Of a stretch of 64,000 nt of DNA, positions 1-7,588 are shown piece after piece. Below the pieces are notes generated by a model that saw only the letters and a program-made list of their open reading frames with translations, had not been told where the DNA came from and searched no databases. The stretch lies in assembly GCA_035384605.1 (NCBI GenBank), contig DAOOIV010000012.1, positions 1-64,000 of the forward strand, given 5' to 3'. Each line of letters opens with the position of its first letter. The stretch's first letter is position 1. Source of the DNA: Phycisphaerae bacterium (GTDB lineage: Bacteria > Planctomycetota > Phycisphaerae > UBA1845 > PWPN01). The translations under genes and the position numbers were made by a program.

Positions 1-146
1 GGGTCCCAGATAGGAATCTGGGACCAGCCGCTCGGCCCGGAATCCTTTCCGGGCCAAACTCTTTGCGGAATCCCTTCCGCATTCACATATGAATGACGAT
101 GGGAATCGTCACCAGAAGGGTCCCAGATAGGAATCTGGGACCAGCG
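1..146. repeat. Tetraloop-hairpin repeat block, copy 1
   Basis: A run of perfect inverted repeats lies nearly end to end: 2-25 (10-bp arms GGTCCCAGAT, loop AGGA), 34-55 (9-bp arms GGCCCGGAA, loop TCCT), 64-81 (7-bp arms TGCGGAA, loop TCCC), 80-95 (6-bp arms CATTCA, loop CATA), 95-110 (6-bp arms GACGAT, loop GGGA), and the first hairpin again at 119-142. All loops are four bases. Positions about 28-145 recur almost exactly at about 464-581. There is no convincing coding frame. Function is unknown; it looks like an intergenic repeat family. Confidence 0.85.
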
Positions 147-463
147 AATCTTCTTTTCAAAACGACCGCCTGAAATCGCCGACGTTGCCGGGCGCCATCC
201 CCACGGCCATGCGTAGGCTGCGGGGGGTAGGGCCGACGCCCCCGTCGGCCCATCCTTGCCCCCAGGCAAGCAGGTAGGGCAGGTCAGAGCCCCGCCAAGT
301 CGCATCGACAAAGCAGGGCGCCGACCTGCCGCACCACGGTAGGGCGTGTTCTGCGCGCCGTTTTGACTCATGTCCGACCACACCTCCAAACCGCTCGACC
401 CCAAATCCTTTCCGCCGGGTGCCATGCCCACGGCTTTGCGTGGGCATGCGCCTCCAAATGAAT
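147..463. other. Non-coding spacer with further hairpins
   Basis: No credible gene is seen between the two hairpin blocks. Three more perfect inverted repeats occur: 230-251 (9-bp arms GGGCCGACG, loop CCCC), 255-270 (6-bp arms CTTGCC, loop CCCA) and 423-448 (10-bp arms CATGCCCACG, 6-base loop). The open frames across this stretch are Arg/Pro-rich and are made by the repeats themselves. Confidence 0.6.
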
Positions 464-608
464 CCGCTCGGCCCGGAATCCTTTCCGGGCCGCACTCCTC
501 GCGGAATCCCTTCCGCATTCACATATGAATGACGATGGGAATCGTCACCAGAAGGGTCCCAGATAGGAATCTGGGACCAGCCGCTCGGCCCGGAATCCTT
601 TCCGGGCC
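464..608. repeat. Tetraloop-hairpin repeat block, copy 2
   Basis: This is a near-exact second copy of the left-end block, with the same hairpins in the same order: 470-491, 501-516, 516-531, 531-546 and 555-578. It is followed by another copy of the GGCCCGGAA/TCCT hairpin at 587-608. The linker between the first two hairpins differs from copy 1, while stems and loops are conserved. Confidence 0.85.
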
Positions 609-664
609 CGGGCCCCGGAACGGATTTCGGACTGAGCGGCGGGCTGGAAGCGGAACCCACACTC

Positions 665-721
665 TCTTAGGATGTGCTCATTGTCTGAGGATGAAGCCAC
701 TGTCTTGGGATGTACTCTGAG
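665..721. repeat. Three 19-bp imperfect tandem repeats upstream of the transglutaminase gene
   Basis: Three head-to-tail units of exactly 19 bp begin at 665, 684 and 703. Each starts TCT(T/G)(A/G)GGATG, followed by a more variable half. They end 44 bp before the start codon of the next gene, where an operator would lie. No protein is assigned to them. Confidence 0.6.
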
Positions 722-765
722 TGGAATGGTTGACGGGAAACGTCGGTCGTAGATGAGGAACAACA

Positions 766-2280
766 ATGATCTGGATGTCGATGCTATTGAGTGCACTGGC
801 CGCCGCCGGACAAACGGATGCCGGTCCTCTGTCGGGGGCCGCACAGTTGTTCACCTCTGATGAGCCCATCATGGTTCGCGTGCGGCAGTTGGTCGCCGAC
901 GGTCGTCTGCGTGAGGCCGAGAACCTCTTGCAGGCCGAACAGAAGATCGATGATCCACGTCGCAGCCAAGCCGCCGCCGACGCCCTGGAAATCATCCGCC
1001 GGATTCGACGCGACTACCGCCTGGAATTGCCGGCGCTCGTCGAGCGGCTCCGCTCGCCCATCCCCGATGTAACCGCGGCCGACGTCGAGCGGTGGCGGGC
1101 GGCCGGCGAGGTTCAATACCGCGTTTTAGACGGCCGGCCGTGCTATTTCATCCGCGAACCGTCGAACATCTTCCGTTTCTGCGAAGAAGCCAGGCAGCGT
1201 CGTGATGCGCATGCCGCAACGCAGGCCGCTCCTGCACCGGACAAGAAGGCACAGGCCGAGCAGCAGATGATCGAGCACATCCGCAAGGCGCTGGCCGCGG
1301 CCGACGCATCAGGCAAGACCGAGGTGCTACCCATCCGGCAACGCATCCGGTACAAGCTCACCGTCGCCCCCAATCGCCCTGGCGCCAGGTCCGGCTCCCT
1401 GGTGCGATGCTGGCTGCCGTTCCCCCAGGAATACCGCCAGCAGAAGCAGGTGCGGCTGATCCGCACCGCGCCGACGGAGTGCAAGCTTGCACCCAATGCC
1501 GAGGGTAATCAGATCCTCACCGGTGCTGCCCAGCGGACCGTGTACCTGGAACAGAAGATCAGCGATCCGGCCCAGCCGGTGGTCTTCGAGGAAGAGTTCG
1601 AGTATGTCTGCTATGCGTTCTGCCCGAAGCTGGACGATGCCGCCGCTCGACCCCTGCCGGACGACTGGGGTAAGGCTTGTCTGGAAGAACGGCCCCCGCA
1701 CGTCGTGTTTACACCCGAGCTGCGCGAGGCCGTGAAACAGGCCGTCGGCGACGAGACCAATCCCCTGGCACAGGCTCGGAAGATCTTCTACTACATCAAC
1801 ACCAGGATGAAGTACTGCGCGGAGGAGGAGTACTCGATCATCCCCAGTTGCACGCGTAAAGGGCTGGCCACCTGGCGGGGCGACTGCGGCATCCACGCCA
1901 TGTTGTTCATCGCCATGTGTCGCTCAGTCGGCATACCCGCTCGATGGCAGTCCGGCTGGGAAACGCAACCGCTCGAATGGAACATGCACGACTGGGCCGA
2001 GTTCTACGTGGAGCCGTGGGGCTGGCTCCCGGCCGACGCTTCCTATGGCCTCAAGAAGTCGGATGACCCGAGGATACGCGACTTCTTCTTCGGCCATATG
2101 GATTCCTACCGGATGATCGTGAATCTGGACTATGGCTGGCAGCTCGATCCGCCCAAGCACAGCTTGCGAAGCGAGCCCGCCGATTTTCAGCGGGGTGAAG
2201 TCGAAATCGACGGCCGCAACCTCTATTATGATGAGTGGGACTGGGATTTCAGCTTCGATCTACAGCCGGTTGATGACTGA
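766..2280 (+). CDS. Secreted transglutaminase-like domain protein
   Basis: A 504-residue protein with an N-terminal signal peptide (MIWMSMLLSALAAAG). The middle and C-terminal half match the transglutaminase-like (papain-fold) superfamily. The catalytic Cys is probably Cys374 in the WRGDCGIHA context, the His is His408 in MHDWAEFYVEPWGW, and the Asp is Asp424 in LPADAS. The N-terminal 170 residues are helical and Ala/Arg-rich with no recognised domain. Bacterial members act as proteases, transglutaminases or peptide hydrolases, so the substrate cannot be named. Start chosen at the ATG preceded by GAGG and immediately followed by the signal peptide. It may be co-transcribed with the amidase 30 bp downstream, which would fit a periplasmic peptide or cell-wall role (inference). 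Confidence 0.85.
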   Translation: MIWMSMLLSALAAAGQTDAGPLSGAAQLFTSDEPIMVRVRQLVADGRLREAENLLQAEQKIDDPRRSQAAADALEIIRRIRRDYRLELPALVERLRSPIPDVTAADVERWRAAGEVQYRVLDGRPCYFIREPSNIFRFCEEARQRRDAHAATQAAPAPDKKAQAEQQMIEHIRKALAAADASGKTEVLPIRQRIRYKLTVAPNRPGARSGSLVRCWLPFPQEYRQQKQVRLIRTAPTECKLAPNAEGNQILTGAAQRTVYLEQKISDPAQPVVFEEEFEYVCYAFCPKLDDAAARPLPDDWGKACLEERPPHVVFTPELREAVKQAVGDETNPLAQARKIFYYINTRMKYCAEEEYSIIPSCTRKGLATWRGDCGIHAMLFIAMCRSVGIPARWQSGWETQPLEWNMHDWAEFYVEPWGWLPADASYGLKKSDDPRIRDFFFGHMDSYRMIVNLDYGWQLDPPKHSLRSEPADFQRGEVEIDGRNLYYDEWDWDFSFDLQPVDD

Positions 2281-2309
2281 GTGACGAGCGCTGTGCGGGA
2301 GGCTCTATC

Positions 2310-3314
2310 ATGACAGGAAACCTCCGAGCATTGTTTGCCGCGTTTGCGATCGTTGTCCTATCGGGGTTGTGCGGGTGTTCGCCGACCAGATACGGCCAGC
2401 GCCCCGGCGATCCGCTGATGCGGTGCGGCGACGAAATCGTTGCCGCCGGCCGGTTCTTTCACACCGGTACTCCTGTTGTCCTCTGGATGGACCCGGGCGG
2501 ATACGATGCTTACCGCTGCCGGCGCCATTTTGAACCCGAACTGATCATGCCGCACACGCCGGCCGCTCCGCTGGATCCCAACCGCTACGGAACCCGGCGG
2601 AACCTGCCCAAGGACGTCGAGGAGCGTATAAAGGACCGCGGATGGAGCCTCGATGAAGCCCGACGGGTGGTCGATCAGTTCGTGATTCACTACGACGCAT
2701 GCGGGACATCGGCTCGCTGTTTCAAGGTCCTGCACGACCTCCGCGGCCTGTCCGTCCATTTCTTGCTCGATATTGACGGGACCGTCTACCAGACGCTGGA
2801 TCTCAAGGAGCGGGCTTGGCACGCCGGCACGGCCAACGACCGCTCCCTCGGTGTCGAGATCGCTCATATCGGAGCCTACGGCGACATGAAGACGCTCGAC
2901 GAGTGGTATGCCAAGGACTTGTTTGGCTGGCCGTACGTGTCACCCCCCAAGTGGGTGAAAGAACGTCGGGTCCGGACGCCCTGGTTCATGGGACGAGCGG
3001 CCAGAAAGGAAGTGGTCACCGGCAACATCAACGGCCGCGACCTGATGCAATACGACTTCACCTGCGAGCAGTATGACGCTCTGATCAAGCTGACTGCGGC
3101 GCTGAACCGCATCTTCCCGCGACTGAGGCTCGATTACCCTCGCGGCAATGACGGCCGCGTGCGAACTGAGGTCTTCTCCGAGCAGGAACTTGCCGCGTGG
3201 TCGGGACTGCTGGGTCACATGCACGTCACCAAGGAAAAGATCGATCCCGGTCCGGCGTTCGACTGGGACCGGGTGGTCGAGGGGGCTCGTCGCGAAAGAG
3301 GAACGACTTGGTAA
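2310..3314 (+). CDS. N-acetylmuramoyl-L-alanine amidase, lipoprotein (Amidase_2/PGRP fold)
   Basis: A 334-residue protein with a signal sequence ending in a lipobox-like LCGC (Cys23), so probably membrane-anchored. The core from about residue 120 matches the zinc amidase_2/PGRP family: FVIHYDACG carries the first zinc His, WHAGTANDRSLGVEIAH the conserved AWHAG/S..G.E. signature. Such enzymes cleave the bond between MurNAc and the stem peptide. Its stop overlaps the next start (TAATG). Together with the NamZ-like gene nearby it suggests a small peptidoglycan-turnover group. The family is clear; whether it acts on the cell's own wall or on foreign muropeptides is not. Confidence 0.85.
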   Translation: MTGNLRALFAAFAIVVLSGLCGCSPTRYGQRPGDPLMRCGDEIVAAGRFFHTGTPVVLWMDPGGYDAYRCRRHFEPELIMPHTPAAPLDPNRYGTRRNLPKDVEERIKDRGWSLDEARRVVDQFVIHYDACGTSARCFKVLHDLRGLSVHFLLDIDGTVYQTLDLKERAWHAGTANDRSLGVEIAHIGAYGDMKTLDEWYAKDLFGWPYVSPPKWVKERRVRTPWFMGRAARKEVVTGNINGRDLMQYDFTCEQYDALIKLTAALNRIFPRLRLDYPRGNDGRVRTEVFSEQELAAWSGLLGHMHVTKEKIDPGPAFDWDRVVEGARRERGTTW

Positions 3315-4408
3315 TGGATGATCCGCTGGCTCATTTGCCCGAACCCCAGCCCGATGTGGAGCGACTGAAGACCGTTCTGCGCCGAGGCTGTCCCGACCGG
3401 ATCCCGCTGTTTGAGTTGGCCATCGCGGAGGAAGTGCTTGCGGAGTTGAACGCCGGTTCTCTCCTGCCGCCGCCTGCCGACGGCGAAAAGTCTCGATTGC
3501 GGGCCTGGGCCGAACAGAGGGTGCGATTATGGTGGCGGCTCGGGTATGACTACTACAGGGTGCGAGTGAACATCCCGTTCACGGTCGATTACGGACAAGC
3601 GTCTGAAGGGGCGCCCGCCGCGGTGGTCGGCAGACAGTGGGTCAACGAGCAGCAGGGCCTGATCCAGACCCGCCGGGACATCGAAAGATATCCCTGGCCG
3701 AGCCCCGATTCGTTCGGTTTCGAGCAGGCAGAGGCGGCCATCGCTTGTCTGCCCGAAGGCATGGAGGCCATCGGTTTCTCAGGCGGCGTGCTCGAATGGG
3801 CCGGCACCCTCATGGGACTCGAGCATTTCATGATCATGCTCCATGAGGAGCCCGATTTGGTGAAAGAGGTGGTCGATCGCGTCGGATCGCTGTTGCTGGC
3901 CGCTTTCGAGCGTTTCTGCACCATGCCCGAGGTGTTTGCTCTGTGGCTGGGCGACGACATGGGTTTCAAAACCGCCACATTGATCAGTCCCGATCACCTG
4001 CGAGAGTACATCCTGCCGTGGCACCGCCGTTTCGCGGAACTGGCCCACCGAACGGGCCGGTTTTTCCTCCTCCACAGTTGCGGATACGTCGAGTCGGTCA
4101 TGCCCGATCTGATCGAGTACGTGGGCATCGACGGCAAACACAGTTTCGAGGACGCGATTGTGCCCGTCGAGGAATTCAAGGGGCGGTGGGGCGATCGAGT
4201 GGCCGTCCTGGGCGGCCTGGATGTTGATCTGTTGAGTCGGGCTCCGCGCGAGGTCGTCTGTCGGCGTACAGGCGAGATCCTCGAACGATGTTCGCCCGGA
4301 GGGGGATACGCCTGCGGTTCCGGCAACTCCGTCACGAACTACGTGCCTGCCGACAACTTCCTGGCCATGGTCGAGACGGTTCATCGGTTCAACGGCCGGA
4401 TGTCGTGA
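3314..4408 (+). CDS. Uroporphyrinogen decarboxylase (UroD) family protein
   Basis: The ATG at 3314 overlaps the amidase stop by one base (TAATG), giving 364 residues. An upstream in-frame start at 3197 would lie wholly inside the amidase and adds a low-complexity Arg-rich stretch, so it was not used. The TIM-barrel UroD/MtaA/CmuA-like family is recognised from RVNIPFTVDYG, FMIMLHEEPDLVKEVVD, LWLGDDMGFKTATLISPDHL, FFLLHSCGYVESVMPDLIE and the GGLDVDLLSR segment. It is unlikely to be HemE itself; planctomycetes carry many such paralogues beside carbohydrate genes, some resembling methyltransferase barrels. The substrate is unknown. Coupling to the amidase suggests shared expression. Confidence 0.8.
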   Translation: MDDPLAHLPEPQPDVERLKTVLRRGCPDRIPLFELAIAEEVLAELNAGSLLPPPADGEKSRLRAWAEQRVRLWWRLGYDYYRVRVNIPFTVDYGQASEGAPAAVVGRQWVNEQQGLIQTRRDIERYPWPSPDSFGFEQAEAAIACLPEGMEAIGFSGGVLEWAGTLMGLEHFMIMLHEEPDLVKEVVDRVGSLLLAAFERFCTMPEVFALWLGDDMGFKTATLISPDHLREYILPWHRRFAELAHRTGRFFLLHSCGYVESVMPDLIEYVGIDGKHSFEDAIVPVEEFKGRWGDRVAVLGGLDVDLLSRAPREVVCRRTGEILERCSPGGGYACGSGNSVTNYVPADNFLAMVETVHRFNGRMS

Positions 4409-4464
4409 TGACGGTCGCCGGGTCGTCGGTTGAGGCCTGTAGAGATCTTATGGAGTGTTCAGCC

Positions 4465-5748
4465 ATGCATCAGTACCGGAGAGTGTTTCCAATCTCGACA
4501 TTGTTTCTGGACGTTCTCCTGTGCGTCGGATTCGTTCCCTCATGGGCCGCCGCCGCACCTGCAGCCGCAAAAGACGCGGCCGTTCAAAACGGCGTCGACG
4601 TTCTGATTGCCGACGACTTTTCCCTCCTGGCCGGCAAACGCGTCGGGCTGATCACCAATCCGACCGGCGTCACCCGCGACCTGCGCAGCACCATCGAAGT
4701 GCTGCATAAGTCCGGCAAGGTAAAGTTGGTTGCCCTGTTTGGGCTTGAACACGGCGTCCGCGGCAACGTCCACGCGGGCGATAAGATCAACGACTCGAAC
4801 GACCCCGCTACCGGTCTGCCCGTCTACTCGCTTTACGGCAAAACCCCAAAGCCGACCACGCAGATGCTCAAAGGTATCGACGCCCTTGTCTATGACGTTC
4901 AGGATATCGGTTGTCGATCATACACCTACGTCAGTTCCATGGCCGATGCAATGGAAGCAGCGGCCGAAAACGGGGTTGGCTTCGTCGTTCTCGATCGCCC
5001 TAATCCCCTGACCGGCAATCGCATCGAAGGACGCCCCCTCGATCTCAAGTACAAATCCCACGTGGGGTACTTCCCTATTCCATACATCTACGGCATGACC
5101 TGCGGTGAACTGGCGAAAATGATCAACGGCGAGGGCTGGCTGGCGGGAGGCATCAAGTGCGACCTGACGGTCGTCCCGCTCAAAGGCTGGCGACGCGACA
5201 TGTGGTTCGACCAGACGGGTTTGTTGTGGGTCCCCACCTCGCCGCACGTTCCGCGCGCGGATACGTCGATGTTCTATGCCGCGACGGGCATTATGGGCGA
5301 GTTGCAAGTCGTCAGCGAGGGCGTCGGTTACACGCTGCCGTTTGAGTTGGCCGGCGGACCGTTCGTGGAGAATGCCGAGGCCTTTGCCGATGAGTTGACT
5401 CGCCGCAAGCTTCCTGGTGTGCAGTTCCGGCCGACCTACTTCACACCGTACTACATGGATCATGTTAAGGGCAAGGCCTGCGGCGGCGTCCAGATCTACA
5501 TCACCGACCGCGACTCGGTGGACCTCACAGCGATTCAGTTCCATGTCATGGACGCGGTCCGCAAGCTCTATCCGCAGGTCCAACTGTTCGGTGGCAAGCG
5601 GGACGGCATGTTCGACAAAGTCTGCGGAACCGACCGGATCCGCAAGATGTTCCTGGAGGGCAAGTCTGCTGATGAGATCGTGAAGTACTGGAACTCCGGC
5701 CGCGATTCATTCATGAAGCAGCGGGCGAAGTACTTAATCTACAGATGA
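4465..5748 (+). CDS. namZ: DUF1343/NamZ-like exo-beta-N-acetylmuramidase, secreted
   Basis: A 427-residue protein starting at ATG 4465, preceded by GGAG at 4452-4455 and followed by a signal peptide (LCVGFVPSWAAAAPAAA). The body matches the DUF1343 family: GVDVLIADDF, GKRVGLITNPTGVTRD, LFGLEHGVRGNVHAGDKI, SLYGKTPKPT, DALVYDVQDIGCRSYTY and VLDRPNPLTG are the diagnostic blocks. NamZ enzymes release terminal MurNAc from peptidoglycan fragments. With the amidase two genes upstream this suggests muropeptide breakdown outside the cytoplasm (inference). Longer upstream starts exist but would bypass the signal peptide. The C-terminus is complete. Confidence 0.85.
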   Translation: MHQYRRVFPISTLFLDVLLCVGFVPSWAAAAPAAAKDAAVQNGVDVLIADDFSLLAGKRVGLITNPTGVTRDLRSTIEVLHKSGKVKLVALFGLEHGVRGNVHAGDKINDSNDPATGLPVYSLYGKTPKPTTQMLKGIDALVYDVQDIGCRSYTYVSSMADAMEAAAENGVGFVVLDRPNPLTGNRIEGRPLDLKYKSHVGYFPIPYIYGMTCGELAKMINGEGWLAGGIKCDLTVVPLKGWRRDMWFDQTGLLWVPTSPHVPRADTSMFYAATGIMGELQVVSEGVGYTLPFELAGGPFVENAEAFADELTRRKLPGVQFRPTYFTPYYMDHVKGKACGGVQIYITDRDSVDLTAIQFHVMDAVRKLYPQVQLFGGKRDGMFDKVCGTDRIRKMFLEGKSADEIVKYWNSGRDSFMKQRAKYLIYR

Positions 5749-6061
5749 AGCCCTCCGGTTTCGCCCAGGGTCCTGCCGTCGCGCCCCCTGCTTTTCGCTA
5801 CGTGGTGCGCCGTTGCAGGCACGCAAGGCACCGCCCACTCGACCGTCACACGACGCCCCCAGGAGTCTCAGCGCAACTGCCAACGCCGGCTTGCACCGGG
5901 GCGGGTTGCCACTGATGGCTTGCCCCAGTACGTCTGGACCTGCCCAAAACGCGCTGGCGCGTGTCTGAGCAATGCTTCTGGCCGTGCCTCGGCCGTCATC
6001 GCCGCCGCAAGCCGGGTGCTGGCGGTCGCCCGCCAGTCGGATCGACCGTGCGGTCGCATGC
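5749..6061. other. Intergenic region upstream of rpoN with hairpins
   Basis: No gene is seen. A perfect inverted repeat lies at 6019-6036 (7-bp arms CTGGCGG, loop TCGC) and another at 6042-6055 (6-bp arms CGACCG, 2-base loop). The stretch 5950-6036 is vaguely similar in word order to the dispersed repeat described at 8978, 27306 and 50912, but too weakly to call a copy. Confidence 0.5.
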
Positions 6062-6089
6062 TGCGACCCGGCCATCTATCGGGTATAAT
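6062..6089 (+). promoter_or_regulatory. Candidate sigma-70-type promoter of rpoN
   Basis: A perfect -10 hexamer TATAAT lies at 6084-6089, with a poor -35 (TGCGAC, 6062-6067, 16-bp spacer). Transcription would begin at about 6095-6098, on or next to the rpoN ATG at 6098. No Shine-Dalgarno is present, so the mRNA may be leaderless. Confidence 0.55.
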
Positions 6090-6097
6090 ATCTGTCG

Positions 6098-7573
6098 ATG
6101 TCGCAGTTTATGTCGCAAAGTCTGTCTTTGGGTCTTCGGCAGGAGCAGCGGCTTACTCCCCAGCTCATCCAGTCGATGAACATCCTCCAGCTTCCGATCT
6201 TGGCGCTGGAGGCGAAGATCCAGGAAGAGATGGAGCGCAATCCCGCGCTGGAGGAGGTCGATCTGGCTCCGCCAGGGGACCTCGACGGCCAACCCCCCGT
6301 CGAGCCGTCCAGCGAGGGGAGCACCCCAGTTGACGCTGAGCAGAGGCACGAAGCGAAGGGCTTCGAGCATCTGGAGCGGCTTTCCCGGGAGTACGATTTC
6401 GACGACAGCGACCGACCGTTCGGACGCCGGGCCGGGCATGGCGATGGCGAACGCGACGCCAAAATGGATGCGATGGCCAATACGGCCAGCCGGGGTATCT
6501 CGCTCAACGAGTACCTTCGCCAGCAATGGGCTTTCGTCGAGCTCAGCGATCACCTGAAGCAGGCGGGCGAACTGATCATCAACTACATCGACGAAGACGG
6601 ATATCTCAGAACGCCGCTGGAGCAAATCGCCGAGCAGCATGTGCCGCCTTTTTCACCGGCCGACATGGCCGAGGCCCTGAGCTGGGTCCAGACCCTCGAT
6701 CCGCCGGGCATCGCGGCGAGGGACCTGCGCGAGTGTCTCTTGCTGCAACTGGACAATCTGGAAGGCAACCACGAACTCGAACGCATCCTGGTCGAACGGC
6801 ATCTGACCGACATCGAAAAGAACAGATATCCGGAGGTTGCCAAGGCCACCGGCCGAAGTATCGAAGATATCAAGCAGGCGGTGCGAAACCTTGGGCGGCT
6901 TTACCCTCGGCCCGGCGCGCTCGTCGTCGATCGCGACGTTCCGCCCATCACGCCCGACGTCATCGTGGACTACTCCGAAGAAACCGGCGGCTACCGCGTG
7001 CGGCTCGCCAGAGGTAACAGTCCGAAACTCCGAATCTCCGAGACCTACCGCCGTATGCTGGCGGACCAGAACAACGACAAAGACACGCGGGATTTCATTC
7101 GCAAGAACCTCGAATCGGCCGGGGCTTTGATCGATGCGATTCAGTATCGTCGAAACCGCTTGCAGGAGGTGTCTGAGGAGATTGTTGATCGCCAGAAGGA
7201 TTTCTTCGAGATGGGGCCGGCGGGGCTCAAAGTCATGCGGATGAGCGATCTGGCCGAGAAACTCGGGTGCGATCCTTCGACCATCAGCCGCACCGTGGCC
7301 GACAAATACATGCAGACGCCCCGTGGCATCTTTCCCTTAAGGTGTTTCTTCACCGGCGGCATCGAGACACAGACCGGTGAGGAGACGAGTTGGGACAGCG
7401 TGCGCGCCCGCGTCAAAGAAATCGTCGACAAAGAAGACAAGAACCAGCCCCTTAGCGACGACGCCATCGCGGCCAAGCTTCAGGCGGAGGGAATCACCGT
7501 GTCTCGCAGAACCATCGCCAAGTATCGTCAGCAACTCCGTATTCCCACGGCACGTCAGCGAAAACAGTTCTGA
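6098..7573 (+). CDS. rpoN: RNA polymerase sigma-54 factor
   Basis: A 491-residue protein with the full sigma-54 layout. Region I is Gln/Leu-rich (QEQRLTPQLIQSMNILQLP, which contacts enhancer-binding proteins), followed by an acidic linker, the core-binding domain (residues about 130-330), a helix-turn-helix (LAEKLGCDPSTISRTVADKY) and the C-terminal RpoN box (VSRRTIAKYRQQL) that reads the -24 element. It directs transcription that depends on AAA+ activators. ATG 6098 or the in-frame ATG 6110 may be used; a TATAAT only 8 bases upstream suggests a leaderless message. It ends 15 bases from the convergent lactonase gene. No clear -24/-12 promoter was found in the window. Confidence 0.97.
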   Translation: MSQFMSQSLSLGLRQEQRLTPQLIQSMNILQLPILALEAKIQEEMERNPALEEVDLAPPGDLDGQPPVEPSSEGSTPVDAEQRHEAKGFEHLERLSREYDFDDSDRPFGRRAGHGDGERDAKMDAMANTASRGISLNEYLRQQWAFVELSDHLKQAGELIINYIDEDGYLRTPLEQIAEQHVPPFSPADMAEALSWVQTLDPPGIAARDLRECLLLQLDNLEGNHELERILVERHLTDIEKNRYPEVAKATGRSIEDIKQAVRNLGRLYPRPGALVVDRDVPPITPDVIVDYSEETGGYRVRLARGNSPKLRISETYRRMLADQNNDKDTRDFIRKNLESAGALIDAIQYRRNRLQEVSEEIVDRQKDFFEMGPAGLKVMRMSDLAEKLGCDPSTISRTVADKYMQTPRGIFPLRCFFTGGIETQTGEETSWDSVRARVKEIVDKEDKNQPLSDDAIAAKLQAEGITVSRRTIAKYRQQLRIPTARQRKQF

Positions 7574-7588
7574 TCGCGGCTCTTTCAA

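Noticed and set aside
1..608. CRISPR array
   Set aside because: Repeats are not of constant length with unique spacers. They are different hairpins packed end to end, and no cas gene is near.
157..660. Possible protein in the hairpin block, minus strand
   Set aside because: Pro/Gly/Arg-rich sequence produced by the repeats; no ribosome site; the two repeat copies are read identically.
3197..3313. Longer N-terminus for the UroD-family protein
   Set aside because: It overlaps the amidase reading frame and is basic low-complexity sequence; TAATG stop-start coupling at 3312-3316 explains the start better.
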